In this document: one piece after another, positions 10,724 to 21,300 of the stretch
Numbering within the stretch: the first letter of the stretch is position 1
How the letters are laid out: each line of letters begins with the position of its first letter
DNA from: Lenisia limosa
Taxonomy: Eukaryota > Breviatea
Direction of reading: 5' to 3'
DNA length: 46,498 nucleotides
Assembly: GCA_001655205.1 (NCBI GenBank)
Contig: LPNZ01003347.1
Location: 1-46,498, forward strand
The notes under the pieces: generated by a model
What the model was told of the DNA's origin: nothing
Database searches by the model: none
The model's input: the letters and a program-made list of their open reading frames with translations, nothing else
Program-made: the position numbers and the translations under genes

Positions 10724-13700
10724 GTGCCCCGGAAGAAGGGAGGATACCTGGTGTGGCTCACGTAATTTCTGTTCATATTGTGCTGTGCGGAAATATTTAC
10801 TTATGCATGTACAAAGTATAACATGAAATATATGATATGTATCAAAGCAACAAACACACTTGTCATCACCTGCCTCCCCCCCACCTTGTCACTATTTCCT
10901 CGGCTCAGCTCCACTCGAGCTAGAGCCTCACCGCCAGCGCCGCAATAAGAAAACAGCGCCTCGCCTGAAGGGTGAATGTGCTGATTACTTTTGATTGGTA
11001 TGTGAGTTGGAGATTATTAGACAAGAGGCCCACCGAGGGGGGTCATAACGGGGCTGCTCGGAGCAGTGTACATTTTGTCAGTGACATAAGCAGAAGGTCG
11101 TTTGGAGTGGAACGTCTGGGGGTTAGTCGAGTTTAGAGTGGTGTACATACAAAATCAAAAGATTGAAAGCGAGAACTAAGATAAAGAGAATTTGACCAAT
11201 ATGAGCTTAGCGAGACAGCATACCTGGTTGGAAACGGCCTGCAAAATTCCGGTGAAAATCGTTTCTCGTGCGTCTATTTCTCGAACCTGATGAGTGAGAA
11301 TCCACATTTATCACCAAAATACGTATTATTTGTGCCTTTCTGGATGTGATAATTTGCTGTCTACCAAAACACTCTCAGCTGTATAACACNNNNNNNNNNN
11401 NNNNNNNNNNNNNNNNNNNNNNNNNNNNNNNNNNNNNNNNNNNNNNNNNNNNNNNNNNNNNNNNNNNNNNNNNNNNNNNNNNNNNNNNACATGGAGGGCT
11501 GCAATAACCTGGAAAGTTAACACCGGAACCCCTCGCAATAAGTAAAAATGTTGTAATTCACAAATGCACAAATGCACAAATGCGAACACTTACTGCTGTA
11601 TTAAAAAACAATAAAAAAAAAACAGGAAGTCCACCCAGCCCACTTCCGCATTAGAAGGTATCAGAGTCTCAACCGGGAGATCCAGGGGCGACGTAGAGGA
11701 TATCTCCTGTGGGGGGGGGGAGTAAAATGGAGATTTAAGAAACACAAAGCCCAAAATCAACTCTGTTGGCTGACAACACACGAGGGTTGATAACAACAAA
11801 ANNNNNNNNNNNNNNNNNNNNNNNNNNNNNNNNNNNNNNNNNNNNNNNNNNNNNNNNNNNNNNNNNNNNNNNNNNNNNNNNNNNNNNNNNNNNNNNNNNN
11901 NNNNNNNNNNNNNNNATACGCTTCAGATTATGCTCAACTCTCACCACCAACATTGCAGTATAACTTGACGTTGGACTGAAGAGACTTTGCCAATGCTTCA
12001 AGTGCCTCATTATCGTTGGTGTTACCTAGGGGGTGAAGACTGCAACTGATACACTCGATATCTCGATATATTCGAAGCTGTACTGGTCCAAATTGGAGTG
12101 TAGGAAGCAAAGCCAGGTATTTGAGAGTAACTTTCGTTCTTGTGATTAATATGTATCTTGATCTTGACAACAAAGAGGCAAAGAACCCCTCACCCGCACA
12201 GCCGACGACAGAGGAGGCAAGGAGTTGGCACGCAGTCTGCTGGGCTTGGTCTAGCGCCTTACTGGAGACCATTGGAAGGGGTGCAAGCGAAGGAGCTAAG
12301 GTGTTATTCGGTTCTTCCATGGCAATTGCCCACCTTTGAGGCTCTCCGGGTAAAGTCCATTCTGGTCTGGGTTGGACATTGCCGACGCATACACCCGGCC
12401 GAATGTCAGTGAAACCTGTACCGTGAGTTCACTTATTCCAACCCCCCATGATCCAGAAAACTCACAATATTCCCAACGGGCGACACTCTTGGCCACTTGT
12501 CGGCAATGGCGTGTTTGAGGCCGGCGGCAGCCGCTTGGAGGGGCCATGGGCAGCGGGTCGGATTGTTGACAACTGTCCGAATGGCATCGGATACGGCTTC
12601 ATGAAGGAGATCGTCCGAAGTGTACGGCAGGTCTGGGAGGTTATACCCGGTCGGCTTGGATCCATGATCACGCGAGTCAGTAGAGTAACAGCATGATTAG
12701 GTGGGAGCACGCACAAACTCAGCCAAATCATGAACTTGAAGCTCTCTATGACAAAGACACTTTTCTTTCCAAGCCCCCACCCCCACTTCTAGTGACGCCG
12801 GTCCCATCAATATCTGAGAGGGCTTCGGCGTTATCAAATACATACTCCATGGTAGGTGCCAACATCTGATAGGGGGTGAAAAGGAACTTTTAACCTTCAG
12901 TGCAGCTTGTCACATATTACTGAAACACCATGTATTTGTGTGTGTGCGTGTGAACTTCCATTTAATTGAAGACTCAGACATATCCCACCTCTTTCAAGTG
13001 TTCCATCAGCACGGGGGCAAGAACACTGTGTAAGACGTGCGCGGCGGCCGAGGGTCCCGCTAAAGCTAAACCTGGGGGGGGGGGGGNNNNNNNNNNNNNN
13101 NNNNNNNNNNNNNNNNNNNNNNNNNNNNNNNNNNNNNNNNNNNNNNNNNAAAAATATTGAAGTTAACCCTGACCAGTTGTTTTCAGAATATTAACCACAC
13201 GTATTGCACGCCAATATCCAACCTGGGGAGGGAGAGGTGCAAGCCTCATCATAAATGGCCGTCCTGACAAGATGCGGCGCCATATCTCGATACGCAAACA
13301 GCACCGCCAACGACGCCGGCACCAAGGCTTCAGATGACGTCATCAGAATACCGCGAGCAACCACCTGGGTGATGAATACATCAGACTATCTACTCAACAT
13401 CCCGCACCACCCAACATCCCCGCACCAATGGTCTCGCGTCCGGGGGCCCGGCGTTGGTCTCGACAAGGAGGTTGAGGAGTGCGTCTTGCCCGGGCGTGAG
13501 CACGAGCGCGCTGTCCTGAGCCAACTCCGAGAGAGACAATCCACCACCTTGGCGGTGAGTGTTTGCAGTGAAGTCTCTATTGAACCTAGGATGATACCAA
13601 AAGACACCCACTCTCCTCGTGATAACTGAACCCACCCACCCAGAACCAGCGTTCCACCTTCATCAGAAGAAAGCGACAATATTGAGTCGGATGCTTGGTC

Positions 13701-16700
13701 CAAACTAGCCTCAGCCCGAAGGGACTCGTCAAAGGTCTTGTCCTAATATGTTAAGTGTACTAAGGTCTGTCTTTTCCTAATATGGTAAGTGTCAAGTGCA
13801 TCTGCAATAGATACTCCCAAAAAAACAGTCCTGTTGTTTTCAATCTACTTCCCCTTCTCCAGCCGACCTGTAGACCCGTGTCATTGGGACCGAAGGAATG
13901 CAGCATGACACTTTTGAAGAGCTGCAGGAGTTAGACGGTAATTGACGTTCTTTAGCTCCTCACCCCCCACCTCCTCATCAACATGGTCCTTGGTGGCGTT
14001 CTTGTGGTACAAAAGACAGAACAGAGCCGTGGCGAGCAGCAGCGCCACAATCAACGCCGACATGAACCACAGAAACCAGGCTGGGAGGGGGTCTGCCGAG
14101 TCTGTGGCCGGGTAGCACAAGTCAAACGTCTCTCGATCTGAGGCATGAGTGTGTACCACATACAAGAAAGAGTCACATGACTAACCTTTTTCAGGAGTAC
14201 AGAGAATGGAGGGGGCGCAGAATGCCGAGGCTTCGTCCACTGTACTTGTGCACCAGGAGCAGTTGTTGAATGCTGGGGGTAAGGGATATCAAAAGAAGTG
14301 AAAGTGCTGAAGCAGAACAACTATGTATGGACTATGAATGCACTATGAATGCACTATATATGTACTATATTTGTACTATGAATGTACTAAGTATGTATAC
14401 ATACAATGTACATACAACGTATACATAATTTGTACATACAATATATATGTACATACAATGTATGGGTTGGGTCCATCGAATTTATGAGAAACAGCTCAAC
14501 AAAGAAAGCCCCCCCACCGCTTCTTGTCGATTCGGAGCAGCTGACACAATCCGCAAAAGAGCCACATGCCTGTTCAAGAAGCGTGTAGTCTGAAGAAATA
14601 AAATGTCTCGGGGAGGGGCGAAGATTTCATCAAACTGATTCGCAAAACAAAGCCAGCCAGTTGACCACACTACAACGCATTTAAGAGCAAAAAAGCAAGA
14701 CAACACACACCCACCTGGTTCACAAGTGGCATCTCCAAAGCAAACTCCCTCACAATCCATTGAGGAGTTGTATGGCCGGCCTGGGGGGAGATAAGTTAAA
14801 GATCTCACTGCCTGACTTAACTACGAATGAGCTATGGTCACCCACACACCAAGCCTACTGTTGTCACCCATTAAGCACCCACCTGTAGTGCCGCCAGTAC
14901 ATTCATCACAATAGTCCACTAATGCGCTTCCGTGGCAATCCCCACTAAACAGTAATACATAAGTGGCAATCCCCACAAAACAGTAATACATAAGTGGCAA
15001 AAAGATAAGTAGGTTATTAGGCTCAAGCTCAAACACAAGAAATGTGCCTTTCTAAATAACAATTAACCAATATTGTACCCCCCAACTTGCAATCCATTGA
15101 GCGGTTTGAGAGGATGGTAGCGCCCGGGGTATAACAGTCGCCACACTCGTCAGGAACCTATTGAGTCATTTCACTACGTAGATTGCTACCAACTAAACAA
15201 CTCGACTACATATCATCATACATGTACATGTACATGTACGTGTATATGTTCGAAAGGAGAAATAAGTAAAGGGTATGAATTGCACCAACCTGGAGGCCAG
15301 GGCATCTGAACACACAGAAAGACGACATTGGGAGTACCAAGTTCGGACACATCGTGCTGTTTGCCTGCAAATAGTGATAACACATAAGCATTTCAATAAA
15401 CTGGGAACAATCAATTATCAATTAAAGCAACAATTACATATTATATGATATTATTCAAAAACTGCCCCCCTGCATACCTGATATTCAAAAACTGCCCCCC
15501 TGCATACCTGATATCCTGGGGTTGGTGCTGGGCTCTCCATGGCTCCTGAACAATGAGAAAACCAGATGGAAAACAGGCAAAAGCTGAAGTGGAGACATTC
15601 AACCTACCCAGTTTAGCGGTGTGGCACTCGGACAAGGCATGGCACCATGCACAGTGCACACTGGATGTGCATTCCCCACAACTGCCCAATGTGGAACAGT
15701 CCGGCGCTGGGGTGTGTGACATTCAAATCAAATGAGTACATCGCTATGATAAGTTCTCTATAATACGATGATTACCCCTATGTATTCCTTATACCCCCCC
15801 TCGCCCACGGCATTGATCGGAAGTTGGTATCCAATTGTAGTCCGGGCCGGAGCAAGTCGTATTGTGCACCGGTTGGCATGTTTCACTACTTTCACACCAC
15901 CCGCAGTAGGCATCTGGATCGTGAGATCAGTAGAGTGAAATGAAATGTGGGATTGTTTGGATTATTTGACAATAAAACGCATTTCCGAGAAAAAGGATGA
16001 ATGAAAAGAGGAAGAGAAGAGAATAATAGAAGGATTGCTAAATATCATTGGGTACTTACACTCACCATTGTTACAGTCAGCACAAGTGGACAGAGTTGAG
16101 CAGTCAGGGCAACGGGAATGGTACCAATAGTCTGGTTCTGTTGTGTGCAGGGGGCGCGAAGAACTGCCCCTGGAAGTGGTGAATGGACCATAGTATAATG
16201 CTGCTTACCTCAGACACAATGAAGCCAAGGGGTCCCAACCACAACGCCTGTCGTCAACACACGTGGCACACGCAACACTAAATCGGTCACAATCAAAACC
16301 ACACAAATTAGACAAGTTCTTGGAAATTTACCCACTTTTGTTCGCAAAGAGGACATGAAGAGGCGTCCCAGAAGGAGATTGGACAAGCGAGCGGCAGAAC
16401 TTCCGCATTAGGCAAGTGTGACGGATATGCTTCGGATGAGGACCCGGGTAAACAGGTCAGTGATGACTCACACCAGCCACACCCTGGTGAGTGAGAAGAA
16501 AGTTTGAAAATAATATTGATGATCCAAACATTATTCATACCAGGGCTTGTGTCACACTCAGAGCATGTAGTGAAATTACTACAGAGAGGACCTACAACAT
16601 CAAAGGGATAAATCATTACATCAAGAGTAGTATTATAACCCCCAGGTGTCCTCTATAACCACTCCCCCTACAGGTGTCCCCGTCAGTCAACAATCCGGCC

Positions 16701-19700
16701 GAACAAGCCGAACCGAACTGGGTAGAACCGTTTCCAAAAGTGCAAAACTGGCTACTTGGACACCAAGAACACCGCGGATCTGGGCGGTTACAAGGGTATC
16801 AAAACCCAAAGAGGAAGGTCGCAAATAGCCCACATACCCGCAACACAGTCACCACAATTAGCGCTGGCGCAAGAAGAGCACGAAGCGTAGAACCAAACAA
16901 GAGGGTCGACAGAGGAATGATAGGCCCCGGCAGCCGTGCCCCTAAAGTGTAATTTATCATCGCTATCACATCTTAGCCCACCTTAAGCACGTGCCTCCTC
17001 CGGCGTCCCATCCACATCGCTCATCTGAGGAACACTCTGAGCAGGCCGTATACACCCCACATGTGAAACAGGTGCTATTGTCCCAAGCCAGGGCTGGGCA
17101 TTCACGGGGCGTATAAGGCTCAGAGCGGCCTGATTGGTTAATAATCCCTCATGAACCATTGTTTTGCGAACGACGTTTCTTGGTTTCAAATCAACACCTC
17201 TTGCAAATGGCTTACAAAACATTAGAAGGTGAAAAACGAACAAATGATATCATATCATATACTATAGGTAATAGTCGTAGGTCTTCAAAAAACACTTTTG
17301 TTGAGAAATCCTTTATTGTTATCCATTTCACAGGTTCAACGATATGCCATACCCGGTAAGCACTGCTGTGAGGAATCGCACCATCCACACCCGTAGGTCT
17401 CTGAACACTCCGAACAACTGCTAAGGGAGGGGCAATCCAAACCTACAAACCATGAGGCTATTGAGAAATATGAAAGAATCTATGTGAAATGAGAAATGAA
17501 AGCTCAGAAGATTCAAAAACACTTTCAAGAATGAAGATGCTTGCTGAAGACAGCATACACTGGTTATTTTCAAAGGTGTAGTCCAAACATGGCGTCACGT
17601 AAGGCTCAGTGGCGTCTCCGCCAACACACGACGCAGACGACGCGCACCATCCGCAGAGGGGGTCTGTGGGATGATAATGTGTCATCAATCCAAGATATCA
17701 ACTCTACTGAAACCACCAAATGTACTTTGAGGGTTGTAAAAAGTGACTGGTTTTTGCAACAGGCACTGTTATGGATAATTAAACAATAAAAACAGACCAA
17801 TATCAGCGCCACTAACCCATGCCACAAGCCGTGCATTCTGAATGAGCGTTACAAATGGGGCATTCATTGAAGGCCCACGCTTCCGCCCTTAAACGGTCAA
17901 GTGAAAATGACGAGTTTTACAGAGTAACATTACGGGGGTACAATCGTCTGTACACCAAACAGTGAGCACCATCCCTCATACACGCATTGAGACGTTGTGA
18001 GGTCCACTTTGGTTTGTTCCCAAGGGGCAGAACTGAAGGACGTTACTGTGTACGTTTCAGCTGAGGGTGAAGCATTCTGGGGGGTGAGGATGGTAAGGCA
18101 GGATTGCTTAATTAGCTGTAAAAGGCCAAGTCTATGTTGCAAAACACCGCAGCGAGGGAAGAAAGGCATACCAAACAAAGCTGCGAGAGAGAGCACCAGC
18201 CACAACCGGTGGCAGCGGCGCACTGGTCACATTCAGTTAATTCGCTGCAGTCACTCCCTAAAGGATTAGGGTTTGGAACATCAACAATTCCCTTGAACCA
18301 AAGAATCTCATACTCCACGACTTTACCAATCTCTGAAAAGCCTACCAGAGCTACGAAGAGTGGACGAAATATTCGAATCAGCAACAGCCACAGTCAACGA
18401 CTCAACCACAATGAAAGCTGTCGTGGTTGACGGCAGGGCAAATTGAACTGAGGAATAAGACCGCAATGAGCAATATGACAATGTGGGCTGCATTTACATG
18501 TAAAGTAACTTACCAGCACTTGATGCGTTTGCTGACACTGAAAGAACATGGGGAGTGTCACATCCAAAAACGACTGAGGTCTAAAACTGTCAGACCAAAA
18601 ATACCGATAACAATCAAAAACGCAACGGACTTTTAGAAACATAGGAAAATAGGTCCTGTACCAAACGAATAAACAATATCGGCATGGTCTAAAAACGTAT
18701 CTAATATGAAAACAGAGCCGTTCGCACCTCAACGGAGCCGCTGACAAGGCTGGCCCCGGCCTGTGGTACACAAGGCAGTGTGATGGCTTGAAGATTCGAC
18801 ACCAGGGGGGAGTCCTGCGACGTAAATGAGAATGGATTGAAAACGACAAAAACCAAGATATAAACTCCTTTGAATTCGAACACGAGTGTACATTATGCCC
18901 AGTTACCCCCACAGTTGCAAAGGTGAGAGCATCTATAGTTGCAATACTCCAGGTTCCTGGGTAGTAAGTCTATAGTTACAATACTCCAGGTTCCTGGGGG
19001 GTGAGTCTATAGTTGCAATACTCCAGGTTCCTGGGGGTGAGTCTTTTCTTTGGGTACTGTTGGGGTGAATTGCTCTTCAGTCCTTCCCACCAGTTGTTTC
19101 CTCTTTAGCCGTGATTATGACGGAAGATGGACTTGTGAGAGCCAAAAACTTCAGAGAATGATCAGCCACCACCTTGAGAATCAGAAACAGCTTGACATGT
19201 CCTTAAAACTATACATGTGACAAACACCCACTCTGTAGGATGTGAATGAAGAACCTCCATTGAAGAAGGTTGTCAAATCAAACTGGGAAGTGAGAAGAAT
19301 CTCAAAGGGACTTTCAACAAATACACCATCAGAGTGTTGATATAAAAACTAAACAAGTACATACTGGCAGAAACACATCTCATATTGTCGGTCAAAATTG
19401 ATGGAAAAGATGTAAAACAAAGTCAATTACGTCAATGATCAAACGGTAACAAACCTTCAGGAGAATACCACCGTTCACAGCCAAATGATAGCCAGTTGTG
19501 AACAAAATAGACCTATGCAGTGAGGTGGAGGGTTACGTAGAACTTTGGAAAATAGAATTGATGTAACAATTACATGTTTTCTCAAGAATCACCTAGTCTG
19601 TGGCACGTACACAGCGCTTTGAACAAAACCTGGACCAAGTTTATGCGTGGTTGAGATCTAAGTTGTTACTGCTGTAGTGATAATATATAAGGTAGGTAAA

Positions 19701-21011
19701 CTCCATACCTTAAACGTTGAAACGGGTATGACAACTATTTGGGCTTCTCGCTCGTTGGTGGCAAAAATAACTACACTAAGAGGATTAATACCTACAATTA
19801 TCTCGATTAGTGCGGTCATTCAGAGGAACTATCAAATTGTGAGGATATCCACCATATTGATTCCAACGCCTCCACATGATAAATCCCCAAGGTCAAGACT
19901 CACTTTTCAATTGGGTCGTAAACAGCTGTAGAGAACAAGGAAATGGAAACTGTTTCCAACTCAGTCTATACAGTCAAAAGATCAGAAGATCAGAAGAGGA
20001 AGCTAACAGCCCAAGCCCATCTGCAAAGCAACCTTCGTGAAGTAAAACACTTACCCTAAGCCAAAACAGTACAAAAGGCCCCTCACCGTTGCTCCTGACG
20101 CAAGTGAGGTTCGATATATTTTGCCTGGATAAACTGCAGAACTTGAAGCTAAAAAGTTATCATCTGTGCTACCCGTGAAACATAAGAGAATAGATGTTGA
20201 ATAAATATCTTACCGTAATAAGCAAAGCCATCACCAGGTGTAAGGAGGCATGCCAAGTCCTCAATACTTAGGTCAAATGAACCTGTAGGCATTAGGTTGT
20301 TTCAGATAACGCTTTACTATCACTCTTAAATCCCCTCACGAAGAACATTTAGTGTTGCATTGAAGATGTGGAGCGTAGTACCTCCTGATTCTGAAGTTTG
20401 AGATCAGCAGATTCGTTAACAAGGAAGTGCTATTCAAGGTTTGACGATGCCGAGACCAACCTGTCAGGGCCACCCCCAAATTCTGCTCGGCATCATAAGA
20501 GGCCTTGACAACGGCAGATCCCAGGCCAAGTGTCAAGTCATGTGTTGATGCAATACCATGACTGTCGCGTAAGAAGAAAGCATTAAATAAAAACAAAGTT
20601 GCTGCAATTTGTGATTTTACAAATCCATTTTATTCAGCGCGGGGAAGGGATATAAAGTGTAAAAAAAGTTGAAACAACAAAGATAATGGAACGTTTCAAA
20701 ACAACATCGGATCTTGGGCTGTTTTTTTAAAAAAATACGGTGATAAATATGATCAAATATTCTTATACATATTCGAAAAATATAAAGTAAGTCATCTGTT
20801 ATTATAACAGTTATTCGCGCAAAATATTGAAGGGAGAGGAAAACAGGCAGGAGCCTCCTTCACTATCATATTAAATATTAACTTAACACAACAACTCAGG
20901 TAGGAGAGCAAAAAAAGCGGCCTTGAATAAACATACAAACCTGGCAGAGGCAATTAACGCAAATGATATCACAAGAAACACTAGCCTTTGAACTAAATAA
21001 CTGTAAATCAT
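9396..21011 (-). CDS. receptor-like protein: signal peptide, PSI repeats, TM helix, two tandem RasGAP domains
   Basis: Nearly 60 short exons on minus join with consistent intron phase from ATG 21009-21011 to TAA 9396-9398. Exon 1 encodes a classic signal peptide (RLVFLVISFALIASA). About 330 residues of beta-rich sequence follow (KIYRTSLASGAT, NVVIFATNEREAQIVVIPV). Next come nine to ten PSI-type modules, with cores such as CGWCSLSQLC, CGWCASSASC, CGWCDSSQQC, CSWCPSSQFC, CGWCESSLTC and CAWCHALSEC. A DCxGxC...CxxCxGG module and a single TM segment (SALIVALLLATALFCLLY) follow. The cytoplasmic part carries two RasGAP-like domains. The expected role is a surface receptor acting on a Ras/Rap-type GTPase, by analogy with plexins (inference). 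No Sema or plexin GAP motif is recognised. The junction between the exon at about 10000-10090 and that at 9878-9928 could not be closed in phase, and gaps at 10601, 11390 and 11802 interrupt the region around GAP2. Confidence 0.82.
10546..10574. repeat. 13-16-bp duplication at a splice acceptor
   Basis: GACAAGTTGAACAGCT is followed directly by GACAAGTTGAACA. On minus the copies lie either side of the ACTTGTCAG/CTGTTC acceptor of the GAP2 finger exon. Confidence 0.7.
11935..13366 (-). other. first cytoplasmic RasGAP-like domain (GAP1)
   Basis: Exons in order read SLAVLFAYRDMAPHLVRTAI, LALAGPSAAAHVLHSVLA, MLAPTMEYVFDNAEALSDID, LLHEAVSDAIRTVVNN, VSLTFGRVYASAM and MVSSKALDQAQQTACQLL. They follow the neurofibromin/p120GAP order without gaps. 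The arginine-finger loop (family T-L-F-R) is L-A-L-A, with Ala at codon 13058-13060. The FLRF-x-x-P motif is F-G-R-V-Y-A-S. All junctions joined in phase, and the N gap at 13087 lies within the intron next to the C-run acceptor. Confidence 0.75.
13741..13792. repeat. 18-bp direct repeat carrying an acceptor
   Basis: TCCTAATATGTTAAGTGT and TCCTAATATGGTAAGTGT lie 34 bp apart. On minus each reads as an acceptor (CATATTAG/GA). The first (13741) is the one that fits the DKTFDESLRAEA exon. Confidence 0.75.
13971..14137 (-). other. transmembrane exon
   Basis: It opens TFDLCYPATDSADPLPAWF, then about 22 hydrophobic residues (FMSALIVALLLATALFCLLY), then HKNATKDHVDEE. This gives a single pass with an acidic and basic juxtamembrane segment. 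The donor at GAGGAG/GTGGGG starts a 49-nt intron (13922-13970) whose removal keeps the frame open into the exon LFKSVMLHSFGPND. Confidence 0.85.
14330..14465. repeat. GTATGTAC/TGTACATA simple-sequence tract
   Basis: Degenerate repeats of ACTATGAATG and ATGTACATACA lie in an intron of the receptor gene between two Cys-rich exons. Confidence 0.8.
14932..15000. repeat. 31-bp tandem duplication next to a splice acceptor
   Basis: GTGGCAATCCCCACTAAACA and following bases occur twice plus a 7-bp remnant. On minus one copy contains the CTGTTTAG/TGGGGA acceptor of the GDCHGS exon. The other copy has TTTTG in place of TTTAG, so it lacks the acceptor. Confidence 0.85.
15451..15510. repeat. 30-bp tandem duplication of a splice donor
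   Basis: Two 30-bp copies, differing at one or two edge bases, each contain TATCAG/GTATGC on minus. Using the second donor would add ten residues in frame (VCRGAVFEYQ) between ectodomain modules. Confidence 0.9.
18932..19041. repeat. triplicated splice-acceptor segment, 36-37-bp unit
   Basis: Three copies of a segment containing CCCAG/GAACCTGGAGTATTG (minus) lie head to tail. Only the acceptor nearest the downstream exon body keeps the frame (GTWSIATIDALTF). The other two lead to stops or a shifted frame. Confidence 0.9.
20941..21011 (-). other. signal-peptide exon of the receptor
   Basis: ATG plus MIYSYLVQRLVFLVIS and a small-residue end (ALIASA) before the GTTTGT donor has the n-, h- and c-regions of a secretory signal. 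It ends in phase 2, and the next exon (20461-20561, starting TCATGG) fits that phase. The Ala-Ser-Ala motif is the likely cleavage site. Confidence 0.8.
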
Positions 21012-21300
21012 TCTTTAATTTACGAAAAAAGCCTCTATAAGAACAAAAACTGTTGATAACTCGATAACGAATTCATTATTCCTAAATATGTTATTATAAT
21101 TAGTAACAATAGTGCTAAATATATCGTATTCAGTATAGAGAGGATCCAAATGTCAGAAAAAAACGAACCTAAAACTACATTGATCATCGATCAAGTATAC
21201 ATGAACAAAATCAACAATGAAAAGTTGTAAATAGGCAAATAGGAGAACTTAACAGCATAACGCTTTATCGATATTGAATTATTAACAGGCCTTAAACACC
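21012..21300. promoter_or_regulatory. divergent intergenic region, presumed bidirectional promoter
   Basis: It separates the receptor start (21011, minus) from the SR140 start (21301, plus). It is AT-rich, with TTATAAT-, TAAATATA- and TATCGATA-like stretches, but no specific TATA box or factor site can be assigned with confidence. Confidence 0.4.

Larger units (their letters stand above)
14137..18332 (-). other. PSI/cysteine-rich ectodomain exons
   Basis: The first PSI exon (18172-18332) reads CSELTECDQCAAATGCGWC. Further modules with a C-x-W-C or C-G-W core sit near 17650, 17390, 17030, 16740, 16470, 16220, 15890 and 15640, and an N-N-C-S-W-C variant lies near 14240. Three others are Cys-rich without Trp (about 15150, 14930, 14740), one of them reading GDCHGSALVDYCDECTGG. 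Nearly all intron phases here are 1, the usual state of shuffled extracellular modules. Confidence 0.85.

Noticed and set aside
13881-14165. A separate gene ending at the stop after ...AAFLRSQ just past the TM helix
   Set aside because: Removing a 49-nt GT-AG intron with branch-like CTAAC keeps the frame open into cytoplasmic exons that join in phase. Kept only as a possible retained-intron isoform.
9396-21011. Direct naming of the receptor as plexin
   Set aside because: The GAP helix follows the NF1/p120 pattern and not the plexin L-R-R-T-E-x-V-V-E-K pattern, there are two GAP domains, and no Sema or IPT module was recognised.
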